Of a stretch of 64,000 nucleotides of DNA, positions 8,423 through 17,557 are shown one piece after another. The notes beneath the pieces are model-generated. The model was not told the origin of the DNA. It saw only the letters and a list, made by a program, of their open reading frames with translations, and did not search any database. Position 1 is the stretch's first letter. Every line of letters begins with the position of its first letter. The position numbers were made by a program, and so were the translations under genes. The DNA is taken from the NCBI GenBank assembly GCA_003388555.1, contig QQVD01000040.1:1-64000 (forward strand), read 5' to 3'. This stretch comes from Acidobacteriota bacterium (GTDB taxonomy: Bacteria > Acidobacteriota > Thermoanaerobaculia > Multivoradales > Multivoraceae).

Positions 8423-10069
8423 CTAGCCGGTCTCGAGGTCGCGGCCGGCGCCGGCGCGGGCCGCCGCGACGGCCGCGGTGACGAGACCGAGGATCACCGC
8501 GAAGGCTCCGAGGCCGATGAGCTGCAGCAGCCCGGGGATGTCTCCGGGCGTCAGCAGGGTGACCAGATGGCTGGCGAAGCTCCAGCCGGCCTCGGGGTCC
8601 GAGCGCAGCGACTTGAGTGTCGCCATCAGGGCGACGAGCCCGGTCGCGAAGACGAAGCCGACGGCGGCGCCGGCGACAGCCCGGGTGGCGAGCTGGGCGC
8701 GGCCGAGCGGCTCCGGCCTCGAGCCGTCCGGTCGTTCGACGACCTCGAAGCTGGGCTCGCGCACGCCCCAGGGGACGAAGCGCGACAGCAGCACCAGACC
8801 GGGGATTCCGAGCGGGATCGTCAGCCAGAAGAAGTTGGCCCAGCCGACGGCGTCGACGGTGATCCCGGCGACCGGACCGGCGACGATGCGGCCGAGCCCG
8901 AAGAGGGTCGAGAAGAGGGCGTACTGGGTGGCGGAGAAGCGACGCTGGGTGAGCCGGAAGAGGAGCACCGAGAAGGCTCCGGTGCCGAGTCCCTGGGTGA
9001 AGTTCTCGAAGCTCATGGCGCCGAACATGAGCGGCAGGTTCACCGGCTGGGTGGCGATCAGCACGTAGCCGACGTTGGAGAACATCTGCAGCAGGCCGAA
9101 GATCCACAGCGACGGCCCGAGTCCGAATACGGTGGTCGACGCCGAGCCGACCAGGGAGCCGGCGACGACCAGCACCAGGGAGAGAGTTCCCAGCAGCCCG
9201 CCGCGGCTGAGGGCGTCGTAGCCCATGTCGTTGAGGAAGGGGCGCAGCAGGGCCTGGGCGAAGTTGTCGCCGGCCTTGAACAGGAGCACGAACACCAGGA
9301 TCTCGAGCGCGCGGTGGCGCGACAGGAAGCCGATGAAGGGCAGCCAGATCGCGTCGCGCAGCGTCTTCGGGTCCTCGAACTGGCGCGCCGGCTCCGGCGC
9401 GGTGGTGGTGATCGCCATCATCGGCAGATAGGCGAGGCCGAGTCCGATGCAGACCGCCGGCCACCCCCACTCGGCGGCGAAGGTGATCGACCAGGCGCCC
9501 GCGAGCTGCATGCCGAGGCGGTACATGCCGATGCGCGCACCCACCGCAACGCCCTGCTCGTCGCGGCGCAGCACGTCGATGGCGTAGGCGTCCACCGCGA
9601 TGTCCTGGGTCGCCGCGGCGAAGGCGATCGCCAAGGTCAACGCCAACGCCACCCAGGGCCCGTCGGGCACCGTGCCGATGCCGGCGAGGCTGAGCGTGGC
9701 GAGCCCGAGCACCAGCTGCGCCAGCAACGCCCAGCCGCGACGGCGACCGAGGAACGGCAGCCGGAAACGATCCATCAGCGGCGCCCAGAGCACGTTGAAG
9801 GTCCACGGCGCCTGGGCCAGCGAGAAGAGGCCGACGAGCCGGATGTCGACCCCCTCCGAGCGCATCCAGTCGGGGATCGCGATCCACACCAGGCCGAGCG
9901 GCATGCCGGAGGAGAACGACAGCAGCACCACCGAGGCGGTGCGCCACGACTGCAGAGACCGCCACAGGCTCTCCAGGCCGCCGGGTCGCCGGGGCGTCGG
10001 ACTGCCTACGTCCTCGGGCCCCTCCCCTGCGGCGCTGGTCGTGGCCTCGCCTTCGTCCTTCGCCGTCAT
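8423..10069 (-). CDS. AmpG-like MFS permease
   Basis: This 548-residue major facilitator protein has about 12-14 hydrophobic segments. Segments such as SFSSGMPLGLVWIAIPDWM, APLMDRF and AATQDIAVDAYAIDVL are characteristic of the AmpG family, which imports anhydromuropeptides or sugar-peptides for cell-wall recycling. The ATG at 10069 is used because the upstream frame is arginine-rich non-coding sequence and MTAKDEGE starts a normal cytosolic N-terminus. A charged cytosolic loop (VVERPDGSRPEPLG) precedes the last segments. No AmpC or AmpR gene is adjacent. An M23 peptidase and signal peptidase nearby share the envelope theme. The exact substrate is inferred from the family. Confidence 0.88.
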   Translation of the reverse strand: MTAKDEGEATTSAAGEGPEDVGSPTPRRPGGLESLWRSLQSWRTASVVLLSFSSGMPLGLVWIAIPDWMRSEGVDIRLVGLFSLAQAPWTFNVLWAPLMDRFRLPFLGRRRGWALLAQLVLGLATLSLAGIGTVPDGPWVALALTLAIAFAAATQDIAVDAYAIDVLRRDEQGVAVGARIGMYRLGMQLAGAWSITFAAEWGWPAVCIGLGLAYLPMMAITTTAPEPARQFEDPKTLRDAIWLPFIGFLSRHRALEILVFVLLFKAGDNFAQALLRPFLNDMGYDALSRGGLLGTLSLVLVVAGSLVGSASTTVFGLGPSLWIFGLLQMFSNVGYVLIATQPVNLPLMFGAMSFENFTQGLGTGAFSVLLFRLTQRRFSATQYALFSTLFGLGRIVAGPVAGITVDAVGWANFFWLTIPLGIPGLVLLSRFVPWGVREPSFEVVERPDGSRPEPLGRAQLATRAVAGAAVGFVFATGLVALMATLKSLRSDPEAGWSFASHLVTLLTPGDIPGLLQLIGLGAFAVILGLVTAAVAAARAGAGRDLETG

Positions 10070-10307
10070 GGCGGCAGATCCTACCCGCGGCCCGACGCGT
10101 CCCCGGTGCGGTCGAGAGCGTCGCGGACGAGGCACCGGGGAGTAGAAACCGGTGGCGCGACGTTGCCGTAGGGTGGAGCGCCCGCCAGCCACCAGCCGCG
10201 GGCGACGCCGCCGGCGATGCTGCCGGCGGGGACGCGAGAGGAGAGCCACCGAAGATGCGACAGCGACGGGACGTACGCGCCGAAGGCGCAGCATCGAGGA
10301 GGACGGG

Positions 10308-10502
10308 GTGAGCCAGAAGCTGCTCCGCTCGCGCCAGCACCGGGTCATCGCCGGAGTCTGCGGCGGCCTCGCCGACTGGCTCGGCTGGCGGCCGACTCCG
10401 GTGCGCATCCTCTACGTCGTCGGGTCGATCCTGTCGGCGGCCTTTCCCGGTCTGCTGGTCTACCTGATCCTCTGGCTCGTCATGCCGCTGTCGCCGCGCT
10501 GA
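10308..10502 (+). CDS. Small PspC-domain membrane protein
   Basis: This is a 64-residue protein made almost entirely of one PspC domain: HRVIAGVCGGLADWLGW followed by a hydrophobic span ending LVYLILWLVMP. PspC domains occur in envelope-stress responses (phage shock) and in small membrane regulators. The GTG start is set by a strong Shine-Dalgarno (AGGAGG) five bases upstream. No other psp genes are adjacent. It lies between the divergent AmpG-like gene and the convergent signal peptidase gene. Confidence 0.88.
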   Translation: MSQKLLRSRQHRVIAGVCGGLADWLGWRPTPVRILYVVGSILSAAFPGLLVYLILWLVMPLSPR

Positions 10503-10565
10503 GCACGCCGCCGGCCTCGCAGCGGAAGTCGCCGCGGGGACCGAGCACCGAGCCTGAACGCGGGC

Positions 10566-11363
10566 TCAGTCGAGCCCGGTGAAGAAGCGGCCCCAGCGCG
10601 GCCGGTAGCGCTCCGCCGGGTCCACCGAGAGGGCCACCGCGGTCGCTCTGCCCAGGATCCGCTCGGCGGGCACGAAGCCGAAGACCCGCGAGTCGGCGCT
10701 GTCGTCGCGGTTGTCGCCGAGCACGAAGTAGTGCCCCTCGGGCACGCGTAGGAGCGGGAACGAGGCGGCGGGCGAGCGCCAGGCGGACATCATGATCTGG
10801 TGCTCGCCGCCCTCTGCGAAGCCTTCGCTGGCGAAGCGATGGTGCGATCGCTCGCTGAACGGGAGATGGTCGAAGACGTCGGGCGTCGGCGCCTCGTACT
10901 CGGCCCGCTGGCCGTTGACCACCAGCGCGTGACCGCTCATCGACAGCTCGTCGCCGGGCAGGCCGACGACCCGCTTGACCAGGCGCTTGCCGTCGACCGG
11001 CGAGAGGAAGACGACGATGTCGCCGCGCTCCGGAGTGCTCCACTCCGCCAGCCGCACGGTGGTGAAGGGCAGCCTGAGGTCGTAGGCCAGCTTGTTCACC
11101 AGGATGCGGTCGCCGACCAGGATGGTCGGGATCATCGATCCGGTCGGCACGTGGTTCCAGTCGGCCACTGCGGAGCGGAACGACAGCATGGTGATCGCCA
11201 GGATCATCAGCGGCTTGATCCACTCGCGCCAGAGGCCGCTCGCCCGACTCCGGCCTCCGTCCGGCGAGGGGACCTCGGCGGTCGCGGTCGTCTCGGCGCC
11301 GCTCTGGGCGGCGGTCTGGTCTCGGGCCGGGCCGCCTGGAACCTGGGAGGTGTCGCTGCTCAT
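10566..11363 (-). CDS. lepB: Signal peptidase I
   Basis: This is a 265-residue type I signal peptidase that removes signal peptides of exported proteins at the outer face of the inner membrane. One N-terminal membrane segment (residues 48-62) is followed by the catalytic Ser76 in PTGSMIPT, the general-base Lys130 in LVKRVVGLPGDE and the conserved box GDNRDDSADSR. The region before the membrane segment is unusually rich in Gly, Ala and Thr. I start at the ATG at 11363 (MSSDTSQVPGG). The upstream in-frame stretch is arginine-rich and probably not coding. It is likely monocistronic. This enzyme would process the many secreted proteins encoded around it. Confidence 0.95.
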   Translation of the reverse strand: MSSDTSQVPGGPARDQTAAQSGAETTATAEVPSPDGGRSRASGLWREWIKPLMILAITMLSFRSAVADWNHVPTGSMIPTILVGDRILVNKLAYDLRLPFTTVRLAEWSTPERGDIVVFLSPVDGKRLVKRVVGLPGDELSMSGHALVVNGQRAEYEAPTPDVFDHLPFSERSHHRFASEGFAEGGEHQIMMSAWRSPAASFPLLRVPEGHYFVLGDNRDDSADSRVFGFVPAERILGRATAVALSVDPAERYRPRWGRFFTGLD

Positions 11364-11682
11364 CGCGTAGGGTCGGCGGCGCGGAACCGCGGCGTCTGTC
11401 GCGCAGATCGCGCCAGAGGCGGAGGTGCCCCGCCGATGCCGGCGCAACCGTGGCGCGGAGGCCGCGCATTCCGCGACCTGCCCGGCTGGTGCTGGCGAGG
11501 TCGAGGCTGCGCTGCGCTCTATCGTAGCCTGCGCGTCGCGGCTGCGCCCCGACGCTGCCGGTGGTCGCTGTCACGGCCGTTGACGGGAGGATCCCCAGCT
11601 CGGCGCCGCCCTTGTCTCTCCGCCGCTCTCCCGTTCGCCGCTGCGCCAGCCGGTTGCCGCGGCCCACCCCCGAAGCACCGAG
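11364..11682. other. Divergent intergenic region between lepB and sulfatase gene
   Basis: This stretch of about 320 bases separates the divergent starts of the signal peptidase and sulfatase genes, so it must hold both promoters. I see no convincing -35/-10 pair, repeat or conserved small ORF in it. Confidence 0.5.
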
Positions 11683-14142
11683 ATGTCCACCCACCGCCAC
11701 CGCCCCTCCTCGACCTCCACCACCGCGGTGGTCCGCGCCGTCCTCGGATCGCTGCTGTGCTCGTGCCTGCTGGCCGGCGCGATCGCGTGCCGTGATCGCG
11801 GTCAAGGGTCCTCAGCGCCGCCCGAGGGAGAGACGGCCGCGGCGGACGCGCTCCCGTCCCCGGCGACGCCGTGGCTCGCCGAGTCGTGGCAGCTGAGCGA
11901 GGCGGCCGAGCGCCGCCGGGTGGAGTTCGGCTCCGCTTCCTCGCGCGCCGCGCTGCTCTCAGGGTGGTCGCGCGACGAGGGCGCAGGACCCGAGGGCGCG
12001 GGCGAAGGCTCAGCGCCTCGCACCTACGTCTGGGCAGTGGGCGAACGCTCCTGTCTGCAGCTCGGCTTCGCCAGCCCGGTGGACCGCCACCTCAGGCTGA
12101 CGGCGCGGCCGGCGCAAGCACCGGATGGCGTCACGTCGCCGCAGGCGCTGACTCTCTACGCCAACGGCACCCGAGTCGCTGAGGTCGAGCTGCCCCGCTC
12201 CGGCGTCTACGAGCTGCCGCTGCCGGCCCACGCCCAGCGTCCCGGGCGCAACCTGCTCTGCTTCGACGCGCGCTGGGTGCGTGCCTCGAAGGAGGATCCG
12301 CGCCCGCGCACGGCGCTCTGGTCGCGGCTCGAGATCGAGGTCAGGTCGCCGGAGGCGAGGCCGCAGGTCGAGGTCGGCGCCGACGGTCGCGACCTGATGC
12401 TGCAGCCCGACGCGGTCGCCGCCTGGAATCTCCTGCTGCCCCTGGACGCAGGGGCAGGCCGGGTCACCTGGCGGGCAGGCGCTGACGACGCGGGCCTCGA
12501 GCTGCGGCTGCTGTGCGATGGCGAGCCGGGCGAGACGGCGCCCTCCTGGCGTTCGGTCGCCGCTTTCGACGGCTCCCTCGATCTGCGCTGCGCGCCGCAT
12601 CCGACGGCGCGCGAGCCGCTAGCGGCCGGGGTGCGGCTCGAGCTGCGCGGGGTCGGTCCACGATCCTCGACCTGGCACGGCCCCCGCCTCGAGCGCGGCG
12701 GTCCGCCGCCCGAGAGTCCGCGCCGCACGGCGGCGGCGGTGCAGGGTCCGGTCAGCGTGATCTTCTACCTCGTCGACACCCTGCGCGCCGACCGGTCGAG
12801 CGGGCTGTCGCCGAGCCGTCGCGCCGAGCTGACCCCGAACCTGCACCGGCTGATGGAGAGCTCGATGGTGTTCGAGCGGGCGGTGGCGCCGTCGCCGTGG
12901 ACGCGCCCGTCCATGGTCTCGGTGTTCACCGGCCTCGAGCCCGCCGCGCACGGTGTGCAGGGCCGGCTCGACGCCCTCGAGGAGGGCCCGGCCACTCTGG
13001 CCGAGCGCTTCTCCGCGGCCGGCTACGAAACGCTCGGCATCGTCACCAATCCCAACGTCGCGGCGCGGTTCGGCACCGCAAGAGGCTTCTCCGACTACCA
13101 CCTGATGGCCAAGGGGCGTTCCGCCGCGCGCGACGTGCACGAGCGCTTCCTGCGCTGGCTCGACGCCCGCGGCGAGCCGACTCGATCGGAGGTCGGCGGC
13201 GGCCCTGGCGTCGGTGAGGAGGCGCCCGCAGCCGAGCGCATCGGCGACCCCCCGTTCTTCGCCTATCTGCACGTGGTCGAGCCGCACGCTCCCTACCAGC
13301 CCGATGCCGCGATGCGGCAGCGCTTCGCTCCCCAGGTGCGGGATCCGAAGCTGCAGACGATGCGTTTCGTGCGCGAGCTGGGGTCCCTCGACCCAACCCG
13401 CGTGCCGCGGGTCAGCGCCGAGCTTATGCAGCTCTACGAGGCCGAGGTGGCGACCGCCGACGCCGCTCTCGGCGAGCTGCTCGACGCACTCGAGGAGCGT
13501 GGACTGCTCGACCGTGTCCTGCTCGTCCTCACCTCCGACCACGGCGAGGAGTTCCACGAGCACGGCGGCTGGGAGCACGGCAAGTCGCTGCATGCCGAGG
13601 TGCTCGACGTACCGCTGCTGGTGCGCTTTCCGGCTGCGCCCTCCGGGCGCGGAGCGAACGGCGCGCGCGCGGGCCACGGCGAGCGCATCGAGCGACCGTT
13701 CGGTCTCGCCGAGCTGTTCGCTTCGATGCCGGAGTGGGCCGGCGCCGGGACGAGCGGAGCAGCGGCGAGCCTGACCTCGCCCTGGACCGACGAGGCGTCG
13801 CACCGCGCCACGCTGCCGCAGGAGCCGCTCGAACCGAGCCCGGTGATCTCACGCCTCGGCGTCGACGGCTACTGGGGGCGGGCGATCACCGTCGCCGGCT
13901 TCCGCCACCTGCAGACCGCGAGGACCAGCGCGCTCTACGACCACGAGACGGACCCCGGCGAGAGGCAGGACGTCAGCGCGCGCTGGCCGATCCTCGACGA
14001 GGCGCTCTGGCAGCGGCTCGAGCTCGAGGACTGGCGCGTCGGCGAGCATCCCTCCGGCGCCCGTCGGGCGCCGCGTCAGACTCCCCGGGAGATCGACCCC
14101 GAGCTGCGTGAGCGGCTCGAGGCCCTCGGCTATCTGCACTGA
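11683..14142 (+). CDS. Exported sulfatase-like hydrolase with Thr at nucleophile position
   Basis: This 819-residue protein has an N-terminal hydrophobic signal ending at a Cys (LLAGAIACRD), a weak lipobox. A poorly conserved region of about 320 residues follows, probably beta-rich. The C-terminal alkaline-phosphatase-fold sulfatase domain starts near residue 355. Metal-binding motifs FYLVDTLRADR and TSDHGEEFHEHGGWEHGK are intact, as is the family tail LYDHETDPGERQDV. The segment SPWTRPSMVSVFTG aligns with the sulfatase signature C/S-x-P-S-R but puts Thr407 where the formylglycine Cys or Ser would be. This suggests a phosphoesterase or phosphotransferase-type mechanism rather than a maturation-dependent sulfatase. 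The substrate is unknown. Confidence 0.88.
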   Translation: MSTHRHRPSSTSTTAVVRAVLGSLLCSCLLAGAIACRDRGQGSSAPPEGETAAADALPSPATPWLAESWQLSEAAERRRVEFGSASSRAALLSGWSRDEGAGPEGAGEGSAPRTYVWAVGERSCLQLGFASPVDRHLRLTARPAQAPDGVTSPQALTLYANGTRVAEVELPRSGVYELPLPAHAQRPGRNLLCFDARWVRASKEDPRPRTALWSRLEIEVRSPEARPQVEVGADGRDLMLQPDAVAAWNLLLPLDAGAGRVTWRAGADDAGLELRLLCDGEPGETAPSWRSVAAFDGSLDLRCAPHPTAREPLAAGVRLELRGVGPRSSTWHGPRLERGGPPPESPRRTAAAVQGPVSVIFYLVDTLRADRSSGLSPSRRAELTPNLHRLMESSMVFERAVAPSPWTRPSMVSVFTGLEPAAHGVQGRLDALEEGPATLAERFSAAGYETLGIVTNPNVAARFGTARGFSDYHLMAKGRSAARDVHERFLRWLDARGEPTRSEVGGGPGVGEEAPAAERIGDPPFFAYLHVVEPHAPYQPDAAMRQRFAPQVRDPKLQTMRFVRELGSLDPTRVPRVSAELMQLYEAEVATADAALGELLDALEERGLLDRVLLVLTSDHGEEFHEHGGWEHGKSLHAEVLDVPLLVRFPAAPSGRGANGARAGHGERIERPFGLAELFASMPEWAGAGTSGAAASLTSPWTDEASHRATLPQEPLEPSPVISRLGVDGYWGRAITVAGFRHLQTARTSALYDHETDPGERQDVSARWPILDEALWQRLELEDWRVGEHPSGARRAPRQTPREIDPELRERLEALGYLH

Positions 14143-14236
14143 TCTGACTGCACTGATCTGACTGCACTGATCTGACTGTACTGATCTGGCTGCACTGATC
14201 TGGCTGCACGGATCTGGCTGCACCGATCTGGCCAGA
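14139..14236. repeat. 14-bp tandem repeat, about 6.5-7 units
   Basis: The unit CTGATCTGACTGCA is repeated head to tail from 14139. Units 1-3 have GACTG and units 4-6 have GGCTG, with a degenerate seventh unit to 14236. The array begins inside the stop codon of the sulfatase gene (TGA 14140-14142) and ends 130 bases before the M23 peptidase start. It is non-coding as far as I can see. Confidence 0.93.
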
Positions 14237-14365
14237 CGCTGAGTCGATCTCACCGCACCGACCTGCTGTACGAGACTCCAGCCTGGGACCGAACTGCCAG
14301 CAACGAGTCGTCGGCCTCGAGTTCCCTGCGCCGGGTGCCGAGCGATCCTCGCTAGGATCCGAACC

Positions 14366-15313
14366 GTGCACGAAGGTACCCATCACCCGCGCCGGCGCCG
14401 GCCCGGCCACCGGCCGCGCCCCGGGTCGCGACTCGGGCTCCCGACGACCGCCCTCGCCCTGGTTCTCGCCCTCGTCTCGATGTCGTCGGCGAGCTCACCC
14501 TGGGGGCACGGCGAGGAGCGCTGGGTGCAGGCGGAGCCGCTCGAGGCGCGGCCCGGATCCGTGGTGCGCTGGTCCGCCGAGGACGTCGGTGGCGACCGCG
14601 TGCGCGCCTGCCGGATCGATGGCGTCGACGTCGTGCCGGTCGCCGGCGAGTGCTTCTTCCCCATCGACCTGCTCGCCGAGGGGGAGCTGCTCGCAGAGCG
14701 TCTCTCCGAGCTGCCGAGCGGCGGTCGCATCGATCGCGTCTGGCTGCGGGTCTCCGACGATTACCCGTATCCGGAGCAGCACATCCGGCTGCAGAGCAAC
14801 CGCCATGTCGATCTCGATCCGGCCGACTCGGCGAGAGCGGCGCGCGAGAGCGCCCGCATCGCCGAGCTCTGGGAGCTGCGCACGCCGCGACGGTTCACGC
14901 TGCCGCTGGGGGCGCCGCTGCGCCAGCTCCCGGCGGGTGGACGCTTCGGCTCGCGCCGCTTCTACAACGGTCAGCCCCGCTCGCCGCACACCGGGGCCGA
15001 CTTCGCGGCGGACACCGGCACGCCGGTGCTGGCGACCGCCGACGGCACGGTGGCACTCGCCGAGGAGCACTTCTTCGGTGGCAAGAGCGTCTTCCTCGAC
15101 CACGGCGACGGGCTGATCTCGATGGCGCTGCACCTGAGCGAGATCTCGGTCGAGCCGGGGCAGATGGTGAGACAGGGCGAGGTGATCGGCGAGGTCGGCA
15201 GCACCGGCCGCTCGACCGGGCCGCACCTGCACTTCGGGCTGCGCTGGCGCGGCGCCCGGGTGGACCCCCAGCTGCTGCTGGCCGGGCCCGACGCCCTGCC
15301 CCGCATTCCCTGA
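14366..15313 (+). CDS. Secreted M23 (LytM) family metallopeptidase
   Basis: This 315-residue exported zinc endopeptidase probably cuts peptidoglycan cross-bridges or serves as an envelope factor. A basic N-terminus leads into a hydrophobic signal (TTALALVLALVSMSSASS). A beta-rich middle domain carries a Cys pair. The C-terminal M23 domain has the zinc ligands His208/Asp212 (PHTGADF) and His289 of GPHLHFG, with catalytic His287, plus SMALHL. All key residues are present, so activity is expected. The start is the GTG at 14366. It lies downstream of the sulfatase gene behind a tandem repeat, so co-transcription is possible but not shown. Confidence 0.92.
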   Translation: MHEGTHHPRRRRPGHRPRPGSRLGLPTTALALVLALVSMSSASSPWGHGEERWVQAEPLEARPGSVVRWSAEDVGGDRVRACRIDGVDVVPVAGECFFPIDLLAEGELLAERLSELPSGGRIDRVWLRVSDDYPYPEQHIRLQSNRHVDLDPADSARAARESARIAELWELRTPRRFTLPLGAPLRQLPAGGRFGSRRFYNGQPRSPHTGADFAADTGTPVLATADGTVALAEEHFFGGKSVFLDHGDGLISMALHLSEISVEPGQMVRQGEVIGEVGSTGRSTGPHLHFGLRWRGARVDPQLLLAGPDALPRIP

Positions 15314-15743
15314 ACCCGCTCAGCTTCCTTTCAGCCGCGGCCCGAGCCGAGGCAGTGGGAGCAACGCCCTTCCCCACCTCGGCCCATTGTCGGTGTGCGC
15401 TCCGCCCCGAGGAGCTGGTGTGTCGACGCGTCTTCGCGGACACAAGAGCGCGCCCGCCCGCTCCGCCCGATCTCCAGCGAACTTCTGCACGCGACTGCAA
15501 GTCGCTGAAACGAAACGGCTTTCGCTTCTTGCGACGGCCTTGCTCCGAGGTCGCGGTAGGCAGCCCGCCGACCAGGGGCTATGCTCCGACGATCCAAAGT
15601 GTCAGCCGCTCGTCTTCGGCGAGCGTCGATCCATGGGCTCCGATCCCGCCGTCTGTTCGCGCGGGGTGCGGTGGCCCGACAGAGGTGTGATCCTGTTTCC
15701 TCGTGCTTCGAGGAAGACCTAGAACCAGAGAGGGGAACCATCG
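15314..15743. other. 430-bp intergenic region before the IPTL-CTERM gene
   Basis: No gene could be supported in this stretch: the frames are short and show no recognisable protein. It should contain the promoter and leader of the secreted protein gene at 15744, whose Shine-Dalgarno (AGAGAGGGG) lies at its right end. No clear promoter or tRNA structure is visible. Confidence 0.5.
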
Positions 15744-17456
15744 ATGAAGAGTGCCTCGAGAATCGTGATCTGCCTGGCGGCGCTGCTGCTGCTCGCCGGA
15801 GCGGCTGTCGCCGCCGACACCGAACGCCTGCGGCCAGAGCCTCTGGTCAAGGGCCAACCCGATCCGCCGGGCACCCCGAGCCACGACGGTCGCGCCGCGG
15901 GCGGACCCGACGCCTTCGGCTACACCTTCATCGACTCCAACGAGCCGGGCGGGCCGACGCCGTCGTTCTTCGATATCTCGGGGACCGGCACACCCGTGGC
16001 CCTAGGCGACGATGCCGAAACGGGCCTGTTGCCGCTCGGCTTCAGCTTTCCCTTCTATGGGACCGACGAGACGTCGGTGAACGCGACGTCGAACGGTCTG
16101 ATCACCTTTGCGACCGGCGTCGGCGGCGAGTTCACCAACGACTGTCCCTTCGACCCGATGACCACTCCGACACGCCGTATCGCCGCCTATTGGGATGACA
16201 TGGATCCCGGCGACGACGGCGCCCTGCTCTACCACCAGAGCTTCGGGGCCTGTCCGGTGGGAAGTGGCGCCTGCTTCATCGTGCAGTGGGAGGAGTTCGA
16301 CTACTTCCCCGGTGACGGTGCTCCGGGCGGCACCGCCGGCACCTTCCAGTTCATCCTCTACGAGAGCGGCGACATGCTGCTGCAGACAGAGACGCTGACC
16401 GACAACAACTCGGCGACGCTGGGCATCAGCAACGACGCGATGGGCGAGTCGCTGCTCGTCGGCTGCAACACCCCGCTGGTGGGCAACAACTACGCCGTCG
16501 AGTACGGGCTCGGCGACGTCGGCGATCTGTCGATCGACAAGAGCGGCGATGTCGGGGTCGGCGGTCCCTACTCCTACGACCTGGTGGTCGAGAACCTCGG
16601 GCCGTTCGACCAGACCAACGTCTCGGTCGAGGACATCCTGCCCGGCAACGTGAGCTACGTCAGCAACACCTGCGGCGGCTCCGAGGTCGGCGGTGTCTTC
16701 ACCTGGGACATCGGCAATCTGGCCAACGGCGCCAGCGCCAGCTGTCAGCTCGAGGTGGAGCTGAACTCGGGCATCTGCGAGGCGGTGGACAACACCGCCA
16801 CGGTTCAGGGCGACCTCGCCGACCCGCCGGGCAACAACAGCTCGACGACGACGAACGGCGGCGGCAACCTGGTCGCCGATCCGGGCTTCGAGACGGGTAC
16901 GCCCAACGCCGCCTGGACCGAGGCGTCGACCAACTTCGGTTCGCCTGTCTGCGATGTCGGTAGCTGCGGAACGGGCACTGGTACGGGTCCCCGCACCGGT
17001 ACGTTCTGGACCTGGTTCGGTGGCATCGCGGCCTTCGAAGAGGGCTCGATGAGTCAGACGCTCACGATCCCGACCGGAGCCAACACGCTGAGCTTCTGGA
17101 TCGAGGCGATCGTCTGCAACAGCCCGGTCGACTTCATGGAGGTGCTGATCGACGGCAACCAGGTCTACCTGATCGACGGCAGCTCGCCGCTGTGCGGATC
17201 GCTCGGCTACACCCAGCAGACCGTCGACATCTCGGCCTACGCCGACGGCGGCAACCACACCCTCGAGTTCCACAGCATCACCAGCAGCGGTGGCGTGACG
17301 AACTTCTTCGTCGACGACGTCGAGATCGACAGCGCACCGACTTGCATCGAGGTCGGCATCCCGATCCTCGAGATCCCGACCGTCGGCCAGTGGGGCCTGC
17401 TGGCCTTCGCCCTGCTGCTCGCCTGCGGGGCGGTGTGGAGGATGCGCCTGAGCTGA
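15744..17456 (+). CDS. Secreted DUF11 protein with IPTL-CTERM sorting segment
   Basis: This 570-residue exported protein begins with a classic signal peptide (MKSASRIVICLAALLLLAGA, cleavage near AVAAD). The next 240 residues are beta-rich, with motifs GFSFPFYG and SNGLITF of a nidogen-like type. A DUF11/CARDB-like beta-sandwich follows at about 261-365 (LVVENLGP, VEDILPGNVSYVS). Then comes a jelly-roll-like domain that ends with VDDVEID. The C-terminus (about 542-570) is IPTVGQWG, a hydrophobic stretch and basic MRLS, matching IPTL-CTERM signals. Such proteins are thought to be surface-anchored or sorted. A strong Shine-Dalgarno precedes the ATG and a terminator follows. The adhesive or matrix role is inferred. 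Confidence 0.9.
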   Translation: MKSASRIVICLAALLLLAGAAVAADTERLRPEPLVKGQPDPPGTPSHDGRAAGGPDAFGYTFIDSNEPGGPTPSFFDISGTGTPVALGDDAETGLLPLGFSFPFYGTDETSVNATSNGLITFATGVGGEFTNDCPFDPMTTPTRRIAAYWDDMDPGDDGALLYHQSFGACPVGSGACFIVQWEEFDYFPGDGAPGGTAGTFQFILYESGDMLLQTETLTDNNSATLGISNDAMGESLLVGCNTPLVGNNYAVEYGLGDVGDLSIDKSGDVGVGGPYSYDLVVENLGPFDQTNVSVEDILPGNVSYVSNTCGGSEVGGVFTWDIGNLANGASASCQLEVELNSGICEAVDNTATVQGDLADPPGNNSSTTTNGGGNLVADPGFETGTPNAAWTEASTNFGSPVCDVGSCGTGTGTGPRTGTFWTWFGGIAAFEEGSMSQTLTIPTGANTLSFWIEAIVCNSPVDFMEVLIDGNQVYLIDGSSPLCGSLGYTQQTVDISAYADGGNHTLEFHSITSSGGVTNFFVDDVEIDSAPTCIEVGIPILEIPTVGQWGLLAFALLLACGAVWRMRLS

Positions 17457-17517
17457 GGCTCCGGCTGTAAGGCGATTCGCCGCCGGCCCGAGGTGAGGGT
17501 CGGCGGCGAGCAGACCC

Positions 17518-17557
17518 AGCCCCGGTCCGGCCAGTGCCGGCCGGGGCTGTTTCTTTC
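17518..17557 (+). terminator. Rho-independent terminator of the IPTL-CTERM gene
   Basis: A 13-pair GC-rich stem (17518-17531 with 17536-17548) with one bulged T and a four-base loop is followed by GTTTCTTTCT. It sits 62 bases past the stop at 17456 and fits an intrinsic terminator well. The rest of the 17457-17815 convergent gap holds nothing else I can support. Confidence 0.85.

Noticed and set aside
14139-14236. CRISPR array or att site
   Set aside because: 14-bp units are contiguous, no spacers, no integrase nearby.
15314-15743. tRNA gene in the gap
   Set aside because: No cloverleaf with TTCGA-type T-loop and matching acceptor stem was found here or elsewhere in the window.
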